Shown here in pieces: positions 33,198 to 41,270 of a DNA stretch of 64,000 bases. The position numbers and the translations under genes are program-made. Source of the DNA: CBDDEC01 sp965198045 (GTDB taxonomy: Bacteria; Chloroflexota; Dehalococcoidia; UBA2979); assembly GCA_965198045.1 (NCBI GenBank), contig CBDAOL010000003.1:21189-85188 (forward strand), read 5' to 3'. Below the pieces are notes generated by a model. The model saw only the letters and a list, made by a program, of their open reading frames with translations, was not told the origin of the DNA and did not search any database. Positions within the stretch are counted from its first letter, which is position 1. The number at the start of each line of letters is the position of its first letter.

Positions 33198-33971
33198 ATG
33201 ACCCGAAGGATGATCGGAATAACGCTCCTGGTGCTGGTGGTGAGCGCCTCTGCTGTCGCGTTCGCCCTCGGCACGCTTGACGCTGGTGATGGCGCGGACG
33301 GCGACCAGCCGACCGTATCCGCGGAAGAGGCGCCGTTTGTCGGACTGACGAGCGGCGCAGCGTCGGCACTCGCAGAGGCCGAGGGGCGTCGCTGGCGCGT
33401 CGGTCGCGAGGACGGGGAACGGTTCGCGCTGACCGAGGACTTCATCGTCGGGCGCGTGACCTTCGAGATTGACGACGGGACCGTGACCACCGCGTCGATC
33501 GAGCGGCCGTTTGAGGACCTCGACGACTCCGGGCAGTCGCTCACGCAGGAGCAGCGCGACACGGCGGACATGCTCGCCGCGGCGGTACGGGAAATGCTGA
33601 CCGTTAACCATGGCTTCAGTGAGACGCCGCAGTTCACCGAGGTGTACGTCGGCAGCGCACTGGGCGGGCTGGGCGGCGAGCCGCTGGAGCCACTGCAACT
33701 CGAACGCATCGCGGCCACGGTCAACGAGATTGGCGCGACCGCTGAATACATCGACGACCCAGACGCTCTGATCACGGGGCTGTTCGAGAAGACGCCTGAA
33801 GGCGCCGCGGTGGTCATCATCGACTCACTGGAGCTGAGCTCGGACGGCGCAGTGGTCGAGCTGCATTACTGGTGCACGACGCAATGCGTTGTCTTCGTGA
33901 GCTACGAGCTGGCATCGGTCGACGGCGAGTGGACCGTCACCGGACTCGCCGGCCCGATCGCGATGTCGTGA
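33198..33971 (+). CDS. Secreted or membrane-anchored protein of unknown function
   Basis: 257 residues with an N-terminal signal/anchor helix (MTRRMIGITLLVLVVSASAVAFALG). Residues about 48-105 (FVGLTSGAASALAEAEGRRWRVGREDGE, DFIVGRVTFEIDDGTVTTASIE) look like the small proteinase-inhibitor-like/PASTA-like module common in Chloroflexota and Actinobacteria secreted proteins. The second half contains VVELHYWCTTQCVVFVSYELA with a CxxxC-type pair that might form a disulfide, in a mixed beta domain I do not recognise. Located 107 bases after the LicD-like gene; cotranscription is possible. Confidence 0.6.
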   Translation: MTRRMIGITLLVLVVSASAVAFALGTLDAGDGADGDQPTVSAEEAPFVGLTSGAASALAEAEGRRWRVGREDGERFALTEDFIVGRVTFEIDDGTVTTASIERPFEDLDDSGQSLTQEQRDTADMLAAAVREMLTVNHGFSETPQFTEVYVGSALGGLGGEPLEPLQLERIAATVNEIGATAEYIDDPDALITGLFEKTPEGAAVVIIDSLELSSDGAVVELHYWCTTQCVVFVSYELASVDGEWTVTGLAGPIAMS

Positions 33972-34018
33972 GACTGCCCGTCGGCGGCGAGCCTGCGAAC
34001 GATTCTGTCGAAGCGGCG

Positions 34019-34867
34019 CTAGTTACTCGGCGTCCACGAGTAGATGCGGGCGAGGCTGCCACCCATGAGGGCCGCTCGCTCTGACTCCGTCAACTGGTCG
34101 GTGACTCGGAACGCCTCGACGCCCTGCTCGTGGGTCAACAACTCGACCGCGCGGGTCCAGTCGGTGCCCCACATGCAGCGATCGAACCCGAATGCCCGAA
34201 AGACCTGGCTCAACGGCTCCCAGATGTCGACATAGGGGAACGGCTCATGCGACAGCGTGCATGCCCCTGACACCTTGATCGCCACATTGTCGAGCTCCGC
34301 CAGCGCGATCACCTCGGGCAGGTCGGCGAATGGCTGTTCGGGTGCCGGCGGCTGGAAGGGCTGCGAAAGGCCGAGGTGGTCGATCACGATCTGGGTGTTG
34401 GGGTGGCGGCGGGCGAGCTCCGCTACCAGTTCGAGCTTCCGCCAGCACAACACATTGATCGGTATCTCGTTCGCCGCTCCTGCGGCCAAGATCTGATTGA
34501 GCCCGGGGTGATCGGCCGACATGTCCCCGTCGGAGTACCGGTCGCTCAGCATGATGCGCGCCCCCACGACCCCGGGCGTTGCCGCCCAGCGGGCGACTTC
34601 GTCGCCGACCTCCGAGGCCTGGGGGTCGAAGGGCTTGATCAGACCGAAGCGCCCGGGATGCTGGGCGTGCACTTCGAGTGCATAGCTCGGGTCGTAGCGG
34701 TATATGCTGTAGGGGGAGACCAGCAGCGCTCCGTCGACGCCGACGGCGTCCATCGCCGCGACCATATCGTCACCGGTCACCTCGGCGGGACCGACCAGGG
34801 TGCCGACCCAGGGCCGCTCGGGTCGGTTGCGCTCGTAGGCGTGAACCTGGCAGTCGATTGTTGGCAT
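34019..34867 (-). CDS. Amidohydrolase family 2 (metal-dependent TIM-barrel hydrolase)
   Basis: 282 residues. The N-terminal DCQVHAYERNRPERPW, GVDGALLVSPY, VVGARIMLSDRYSDGD, QIVIDHLGLSQP and C-terminal DRCMWGTDWTRAVE motifs match PF04909, which includes decarboxylases (ACMSD, gamma-resorcylate type) and lactonases. The first HxH is replaced by QxH, as in the lactonase-like subset that needs fewer metal ligands. Divergent from the SDR at 35056, and probably part of the catabolic island to 40 kb. Confidence 0.88.
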   Translation of the reverse strand: MPTIDCQVHAYERNRPERPWVGTLVGPAEVTGDDMVAAMDAVGVDGALLVSPYSIYRYDPSYALEVHAQHPGRFGLIKPFDPQASEVGDEVARWAATPGVVGARIMLSDRYSDGDMSADHPGLNQILAAGAANEIPINVLCWRKLELVAELARRHPNTQIVIDHLGLSQPFQPPAPEQPFADLPEVIALAELDNVAIKVSGACTLSHEPFPYVDIWEPLSQVFRAFGFDRCMWGTDWTRAVELLTHEQGVEAFRVTDQLTESERAALMGGSLARIYSWTPSN

Positions 34868-35055
34868 GAGAGGTTCCTTCGCGTGGCCACCTGTGGCGGG
34901 CGCCGCTCAACAGGTGACGCGCACCGCGGTCTGAACACCGCCCGGGACAGCCAATAATCGGAGTTACGCTACCACCCGATACCTGGCATGACGCCCGCCC
35001 GCGACGCTCGTTTCGCGCGCTCGGAGCGTCGTACTGCTGAGCGAGGAGGGGATTC

Positions 35056-35805
35056 ATGCGTCTCGAAGGCAAGGTCGCGATCGTTACCGGCGGCGCCAGC
35101 AGCATGGGCGCCGCCGAGGTCCTGCTGTTCGCGCGCGAAGGCGCCGCAGTCGTCATCGCCGATCTGTGGGAGGAGGCTGCGCGGCAGGTGGAGTCAGAGG
35201 TCAATGAAGCTGGCGGGCGCGCACAGTTCCTGCAGGCCAACGTCAGCGATGAAGGCGACTGGGAGCGCCTGATCCAGTTCACCGAGGAGACCTACGGTCC
35301 GCTAGACATCCTGGTGAACAACGCCGGCTTGAGCGGCGGGTCGTTCGAGGATCCCTCGAGCACTGAAGGCTGGCACGCCATCATGGACGTGAACGCCACC
35401 GGGGTCTTCCTCGGGACGAAGCACGCCGTGGCCTCGATGCGACGCTCCGGCGGCGGGTCGATCGTCAACATCTCGTCGATTATGGGGTTCGTCGGTTCGG
35501 ACAGCGGCCACCCGGCCTACCACGCGTCGAAGGGCGCGGTACGCATCTTCACGAAGGCCACCGCTGTTCGCTACGGACCGGAGGGCATCCGAGCGAACTC
35601 CGTGCACCCCGGCTTCATGCCGCCGATGCGATCGCGGCCGCCCGGCTCGGAGGAGGCCCGCGCGCAAGCCGCCGCGGCGACGCCACTCCGCCGCACGGGC
35701 GAACCGATCGAGGTGGCGAACGGGGTGCTCTTCCTGGCCTCCGACGAGGCCTCGTTCGTGACGGGGACCGAGCTCGTCATCGACGGCGGCTACATCGCCC
35801 GATAG
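35056..35805 (+). CDS. Short-chain dehydrogenase/reductase
   Basis: 249 residues from an ATG behind GAGGAGG. Cofactor motif TGGASSMGAAEVLLF, LVNNAGLSGG, catalytic Ser in NISSIMGFVG, YHASK, and NSVHPGFMPPM. Asp at the end of the second strand (VIADLWEEAAR) suggests NAD. Ends with the classical SDR C-terminus FVTGTELVIDGGYIAR. Followed 137 bases later by the LLM monooxygenase on the same strand; probable alcohol/ketone step in the same catabolic set. Confidence 0.93.
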   Translation: MRLEGKVAIVTGGASSMGAAEVLLFAREGAAVVIADLWEEAARQVESEVNEAGGRAQFLQANVSDEGDWERLIQFTEETYGPLDILVNNAGLSGGSFEDPSSTEGWHAIMDVNATGVFLGTKHAVASMRRSGGGSIVNISSIMGFVGSDSGHPAYHASKGAVRIFTKATAVRYGPEGIRANSVHPGFMPPMRSRPPGSEEARAQAAAATPLRRTGEPIEVANGVLFLASDEASFVTGTELVIDGGYIAR

Positions 35806-35942
35806 CCGGCGGGCTGGTTCGACCGAGACGCATGGCGGTCACGGCGGGGAGTTGCCGCTCAGCCGCCTCAAGATGCGAGAGCGGACTGCTGTAGCATGCT
35901 GGCCGGATCGCCGACGCGGGTCGGTCACGTCGGGAGGCGACA

Positions 35943-37226
35943 GTGAAATTCGGGCTGTTCTACGAGTTGCAGCTCCCACGCCCCCTGGACGAAGAAACGT
36001 GGGACCCCGACGCGGAGCGGCGACTCTTCGACGAGATGTTCGAGCAGGTGGAATACGCCGACAAACTGGGCTTCGACTACGTCTTTTTCGTGGAGCATCA
36101 CTTCCTCGAGGAGTACGCCCACTCCACGGCGCCGGAAATAGCGCTCGCCGCCCTGGCGCGACGCACCAAGCGCATCCGCCTCGGTCACGGCGTGATCCAG
36201 ATGCCGCCCGCGATGAACCACCCCGCTCGCGTCGCCGAGCGCATCGCCTCGCTCGACGTGATCAGCGGCGGGCGGGTCGAGTTCGGCACTGGCGAGGGCA
36301 CGTCGGACGCGGAGCTGGAGGGCTTCGGCGTCGAGCGCTCGCTGAAGAAGTCGATGTGGGAGGAGGCGACGCGTGAGTGCGTGAAGATGCTCTCCTCCAC
36401 CCCGTACGAGGGGTACGAGGGCGAGTTCTTCTCGATGCCGAAGCGGAACGTGGTTCCCAAGCCGCTACAGAAACCGCATCCGCCGCTCTGGGTGGCAGCC
36501 TCTCGGCGGGAAACCACGCTCCTCGCTGCTCGTTTCGGTATCGGCAGCCTCGGCTTCGGGTTCGAGACGCCGGAGGAGACCGCCCAGCGCGTCGAAGAGT
36601 ACTACCGGCTGATCCGCGAGGAGTGCTTTCCGATTGGTCAGGCGATCAACCCCGGACTGCTGGTGTTGAACCAGTTCATGGCCGCCGAAACAGACGAGGA
36701 AGCGATCCGTCGCAGCGCCGACGGGCCCGGGTTCTTCAGCTACTCGCTGGGCTACTACTCGACGACCCGTGGCCGGCAGCGCGACGAAGAGGGAGTGGCA
36801 CTGATCGACGCGCACGAGGCCGGCGTCACGAACATCCACCGGCGCTTCGATGCGTTGCCGCAGGAGCAGAAGGACGGCCGCACGCAGCTCCGCCAGGCAC
36901 GGCTGCTGACGCAGCAGGAGATCGCAGATCGCGAGCCCGAGAACGAGATGGCGCGAGCGCTCTTCCGGGCCGCCCGCAGCGGTTCGGCGATCGGCTCACC
37001 GGCCTCGATCCGGGAGAACATCAAACGCTACGAGGACGCCCACACTGACGTGATGGTCTTCAACGCCCAGTGCGGCGCCCGCAAGCATGAGCACATCATG
37101 GAGGCGATCGAGCTGTTTGGGACGCAGGTGCTGCCCGACTTCGCTGAGCGTCACGAAACCGAGCACCGGCCGTGGCGGGAGCGCCAGCTCGACGGCGTCC
37201 CGTACGTCGTCAACTCATCGATCTAG
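35943..37226 (+). CDS. LLM class flavin-dependent monooxygenase
   Basis: 427 residues from a GTG at 35943 with GGGAGG upstream. The bacterial-luciferase fold is shown by KFGLFYELQLPRPLD, LGFDYVFFVEHHFLEEYAHST, IRLGHGVIQMPPAMNHPARVAERIASLD and GRVEFGTGEGTSDAE; the C-terminal part ends PWRERQLDGVPYVVNSS. Such enzymes use FMNH2 and oxygen to oxidise carbonyl, sulfonate or heteroatom substrates. It is intact, unlike the paralogue at 24422. A small gene follows 21 bases downstream. Confidence 0.9.
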   Translation: MKFGLFYELQLPRPLDEETWDPDAERRLFDEMFEQVEYADKLGFDYVFFVEHHFLEEYAHSTAPEIALAALARRTKRIRLGHGVIQMPPAMNHPARVAERIASLDVISGGRVEFGTGEGTSDAELEGFGVERSLKKSMWEEATRECVKMLSSTPYEGYEGEFFSMPKRNVVPKPLQKPHPPLWVAASRRETTLLAARFGIGSLGFGFETPEETAQRVEEYYRLIREECFPIGQAINPGLLVLNQFMAAETDEEAIRRSADGPGFFSYSLGYYSTTRGRQRDEEGVALIDAHEAGVTNIHRRFDALPQEQKDGRTQLRQARLLTQQEIADREPENEMARALFRAARSGSAIGSPASIRENIKRYEDAHTDVMVFNAQCGARKHEHIMEAIELFGTQVLPDFAERHETEHRPWRERQLDGVPYVVNSSI

Positions 37227-37247
37227 CGAACGCTCGAGGGGCCGCGC

Positions 37248-37580
37248 ATGGCCAGATATGACACGGTCGAAAATCCCGAGGTGCGCGCCATGCTCGAGCG
37301 GGCGACCAACGAGATGCGGGCGGGCGATCCGACAGCGGCGGTGCACGCGTGCTGTGACGCGTTCGTGCGGTTGATCGCGCTCAGGCCGGACCTGCTCGAA
37401 GCGAACATCCCTGACGACGAAAAGATCCACCACCAGCAGTTCCCGCGCCTGGGCGCCAACCTCGAGGCAGGCGCCGACGGGGGCGGCACGATCCAGTTCG
37501 ACCGCGAGCGCTTCTCGATGAGCGACGCGATCACCTATCTGGACTTCACGACCGACACCGCTCTTCGGGAGGGGCTGTAG
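37248..37580 (+). CDS. Hypothetical protein, 110 aa
   Basis: No recognised family. MARYDTVENPEVRAMLERATNEMRAGD opens a helical N-terminal half (TAAVHACCDAFVRLIALRPDLL) followed by a more polar half with IHHQQFPRLGANLEAG and a short acidic end. It has no membrane helix or cofactor motif. Close spacing (21 bases) to the LLM monooxygenase suggests an accessory role in the same operon, for example a small helical partner, but this is a guess. Confidence 0.65.
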   Translation: MARYDTVENPEVRAMLERATNEMRAGDPTAAVHACCDAFVRLIALRPDLLEANIPDDEKIHHQQFPRLGANLEAGADGGGTIQFDRERFSMSDAITYLDFTTDTALREGL

Positions 37581-37704
37581 CCGAAGACCGGCCCTTGCCT
37601 CCTCGCAGTGAGGCGCAGTGCGATCAGTCGCGCTGGGCTAGTGTGCGTCGACAGGCGTTACCGGCGGCATGGGCGTCGGTTGCCCGTGCACGAAGGAGAG
37701 GGCG

Positions 37705-38808
37705 ATGGCTGACCGGAAGCGCGTTGGCATAGTGGGCGCGACCGTGACCACCGGGGGCAGCGGCTGGGGCGCGAACGCCCACGTTCCCGCGCTGGGTGCG
37801 CTGCCGGACTATGAGCTCGCAGCCGTCTGCACCGCGCACGAGGAGACGGCAACCTCTTCAGCCGCGAAATTCGGCGCTGAACTGGCGTTCCACGACATGA
37901 ACGACATGGTGCAGCGTCCGGACATCGACCTCGTCGTCGTGTCGGTGCGCGTGCCGCTGCACCACGAGCTGGTGATGGCGGCGCTCCATGCTGACAAGCC
38001 CGTCGTCTGCGAGTGGCCGTTGGGCGCAACGCTCGCGGAGGCCGAAGAGATGGCGAATCTGGCGCGCGAACGAGGGCTGCGAACCGCCGTTGGGTTGCAG
38101 GCCCGCAGCGACCCGAGCATCCGTTACGCGCGTGACCTCGTCGCGCAGGGGTATACCGGCGAGGTGCTGACCGCCAACCTCAGCGTGATGACGCAGGCGG
38201 TGCTGGAACGCGGCCCCGGCCGCAGCTGGCAGGCCGTGCGCACCAACGGCGCACATGCGTTCACCATCTCCGGCGGCCATGCGATCGACGCGCTCTGCTT
38301 CGTCCTCGGCGAGGTGGTCGAGCTTTCGGCGCGCCTCACGACCCGGATTACGGAATGGCGCGACGAGGAGACAGGCGCCAGCATCCCCGTCGATGCCCCT
38401 GACAGCATTGCGGTCGCCGCACGTGTCGAGAGCGGTGCAGAGATCGCGATCCAGGTGGCCAGCGTGCCCACGCAGCCGACCGGCACCCGCCTCGAGATCT
38501 ACGGGCGCGAAGGAGCGCTCTTCCTGACAGCTCGGTCAGCGAACATCGGTCCCAACCAGCTGCACGGCGCACGCGGCGGCAACGTGCTCGAGGAGCTGAC
38601 GCCACCGGACGAGTACCTCGTAGTGCCTGAGGGGACCCCGCCCGGCCCGCCGCGCAACGTGGCACAGGCGTACGCGCGGATGGCAGATGCGTTCGAAGCG
38701 GGTGAGCCGTTCGACCCAGACTTCGACCTCGCGGTCCAGCGGCATCGCCTCCTGGCGGCGATCGAGCGCTCCTCGGAGACGGGCGCGGCGGTCACGGTTT
38801 CGGACTAG
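37705..38808 (+). CDS. Gfo/Idh/MocA family oxidoreductase
   Basis: 367 residues from ATG 37705 (GGAGAGGGCG upstream). The NAD(P)-binding half starts RVGIVGATVTTGGSGWGANAHVPAL, with DLVVVSVRVPLHHELVMAALH and the EKP-like CEWPLGATLAEAEEM where Lys is replaced by Trp. The substrate half has GGHAIDALCFVLGEVVEL supplying the usual Asp/His pair. The missing EKP lysine is seen in some galactose 6-/scyllo-inositol-type homologues with altered chemistry. Family members act on sugars and inositols. Confidence 0.9.
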   Translation: MADRKRVGIVGATVTTGGSGWGANAHVPALGALPDYELAAVCTAHEETATSSAAKFGAELAFHDMNDMVQRPDIDLVVVSVRVPLHHELVMAALHADKPVVCEWPLGATLAEAEEMANLARERGLRTAVGLQARSDPSIRYARDLVAQGYTGEVLTANLSVMTQAVLERGPGRSWQAVRTNGAHAFTISGGHAIDALCFVLGEVVELSARLTTRITEWRDEETGASIPVDAPDSIAVAARVESGAEIAIQVASVPTQPTGTRLEIYGREGALFLTARSANIGPNQLHGARGGNVLEELTPPDEYLVVPEGTPPGPPRNVAQAYARMADAFEAGEPFDPDFDLAVQRHRLLAAIERSSETGAAVTVSD

Positions 38809-38859
38809 GCGGCCAACCACGAAGGGCGGTGGACGGGGCTTCGGCCTAGCGCGGTGTCC

Positions 38860-39977
38860 TCAAGCTGCGTCGCCGAGCCGATACTGCTCCAGCTTCGCGT
38901 CGTCGAGCACGATGCCGAGCCCCGGGCCGGGCGGCAGCGCGATGCTGCCGGAGGCGATGTCGAGCCGCGTTGTCGCCACCGTGTCCGCCACTTTCATCGG
39001 ACCCACGCACTCGAGACCCGGCACCACATTTCGCGATGTCGCCGCCAGCATGATCTCGGCGATCGTGCTCGGATCGAGACCGAAGCCGTGGCCCAGGACG
39101 ACCGGGATGCCCGCCGCCTCGGCTGTCGCCAGCATGCGAGCGGCGCGCAGGAGGCCGCCCGCCTGCTTGATGCCGAACTTCACGAAGTCTGCGCAGTCGG
39201 CTCTGATGACCCGGACCAGGCTCTTATGGTCGCTGATCGACTCGTCCGCCATCACTGGGATGCCACCCTCGCGCCGCACGCGCGCCATGCCGTCCAGATC
39301 GTCCTGCGGAGTCGGCTGTTCGAACAGCTGGAGGTCGGCGCGCCTGACCGCCTGGCAGAGCTCGAGCGCGGTGGCGGCGTCATACTGCTGGTTGGCGTCG
39401 ATTCGCAGTTCCATCGCGCTGCCGACTGCGTCGCGTACCGCCGCCACACGATCGCTGTCCCGTTCGACGCCGCTGCCCACCTTGATCTTTGCTGACTCGA
39501 ATCCGGCGTTCAGCCAACGTCGGGCCTCTGCCGCCGCCTCGTCGGGAGGCAGCTCGCCAATCCAGCCGTTGAACAGCAATCGATCCTCGACGGCGCCGCC
39601 GAGATAGTCGTACAGCGCGATGCCCAGCCGCCTCGCGGTGAGCTCGATGCAGGCCTGCTCGACGGCGGCCACTGCGCCGGGCTGCGCCGGCGTGAGCCCT
39701 TGCGCGAGCTCGAGGATCCGATGGACGTTCGTCGGGTCTTCCCCGATCAGCGCCGGCGCGATCCGCTTGCGGACCGCCACCGCCAGCTCCGGCGCAGTGT
39801 TGGGCGAGCTCGCCGTGGTCGCTGGGTCGATGCTGCTGATCCCGATCACGCCATCTGACGCATGCATCGCACCACGACGCCATTGGTCGCGCTCTTGGTG
39901 ACGCCGCCGCTCGTGAAGGCGTCGACCAGCGGCATCGCCACGCCAAATACCTCGACCCGAGCGATCTTCAGCGGCAT
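38860..39977 (-). pseudogene. Enolase-superfamily enzyme (muconate-lactonizing type) with frameshift near the N-terminus
   Basis: From ATG 39977 the frame reads MPLKIARVEVFGVAMPLVDAFTSGGVTKSATNGVVVRC and then stops after a few codons; the rest of the protein, beginning HASDGVIGISSIDP, is one frame over. A one-base loss near 39862-39870 explains this. The catalytic barrel is intact: KxK in SAKIKVGSG, metal ligands in RIDANQQYD, FEQPTPQDD and MADESISD, second acid/base Lys in VKFGIKQAGG. The repaired length, about 370 residues, fits the muconate-lactonizing/dipeptide-epimerase subgroup. Initiation at an internal start would give a protein missing its capping strands. Confidence 0.8.
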
Positions 39978-40271
39978 GAGCAAGCTCCTCGTGCTTCGCA
40001 TGTCGGCAATGGCACGGGCCGGTCCCGATTGGTGGATCCTCACGCAGATCGTTCACACGTGCTCGAACGAACTACAGATCCACTACACAATCGGTCCCCG
40101 GCGGCTACTAGTGTCACAGCGCTGATCTCCCACGCGCCGTCGTTCCTCTCTGACGGTTGGCGGAGAGTGGCTGTCACGTGGGAGCCAAACATGAAGCAAG
40201 GGCGCCAGGCTCGCGCCTGCCCTCGGCGTGAACTCAGTGATCCCTCTGCTTAACGACAGGAGTGGTGCCCC

Positions 40272-41221
40272 ATGGCATCTGTGACCGACGCACCTCCTCG
40301 CGCCGTGCAATCCGAACTAGACGCGCTGGACTCGTTGTTGGACGACATACCGTCGAAACAGCTCGATCGGAACCTGCTGATCGCGAGTTGGAATATCCGC
40401 GCCTTTGGCGGACTCACGCAGTCCTGGAGCGCCGGAGGTAGTGACAGCCCGAAGCACGACTTCCACGCACTCCGCGCCATCGCCTCGGTCGTATCGCGAT
40501 TCGACGTGATCGCGATCCAGGAAGCGAAGAGCGAGCTGACTGCGATGAGGGCGCTCATGAGCGTCCTCGGCGAGGACTGGGGCATGGTCATGACGGACGT
40601 CACGAAAGGCAGGGCCGGCAATGCCGAGCGCTTCGCTTTCGTCTTCGACCGCCGCCGTGTGAACCCCAGCGGCTTGGCGGCGGAGCTGGTCGTCCCTGTG
40701 GAAGATGCGGGCGTGTCGACCGAGGCGTTCAACCAGCAGTTCGCGCGGACGCCGTACGCGGTCAGCTTCAGCGCGAGCGGCGTCGAGTTCATCCTCGTGA
40801 CGTTGCACGTCTTGTTCGGGCAGCGATCGGCGGAGCGCATCCCCGAGTTGGAGCGATCGCTAACTGGCTCTCCGATTGGGCTATCTGGCAGCACGCCTGG
40901 AGCAGCAACCTGATCGCACTCGGCGACTTCAACATCGATCGACGCGACGACCCGCTGCATGCGGCGTTCACTTCGACCGGCCTGGCGGCGCCCCAGGACT
41001 TGAACGAGGCACCGCGCACGATTTTCGCGAGCGGGCACGACCGCTTCTATGACCAGATCGCGTGGTTCTCCGACGGAACCGTGCCGCGATTGACGCTTGA
41101 GTATGTCCGCGGCGGCTTCGTCGACTTCCCCGCCGCTGTCTATCCGAATCGGTCGAGGAACGCGCTCTCGTGGCGAGTCTCAGACCACTACCCGCTCTGG
41201 ACCGAATTCCGACTGCCGTAA
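40272..41221 (+). pseudogene. Endonuclease/exonuclease/phosphatase family protein with frameshift
   Basis: From ATG 40272 the EEP fold is clear: LLIASWNIRAFGGL, FDVIAIQEAKSELTAMRAL with the metal-binding Glu, EFILVTLHVLFG. Near 40851 the frame changes; adding one G (GAGCG to GAGGCG) continues as AIANWLSDWAIWQHAWSS, NLIALGDFNIDRRDDPL with the catalytic Asp/Asn, and SDHYPLWTEFRLP at the end. Both halves carry essential residues, so neither alone is active. The repaired protein is about 316 residues. Family members are DNases, sphingomyelinases or phosphatases. Confidence 0.82.
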
Positions 41222-41270
41222 GCCGTCCGTGGACGGGATGTCCCACGGAACACGCCAGGGTCGCGCCTGG

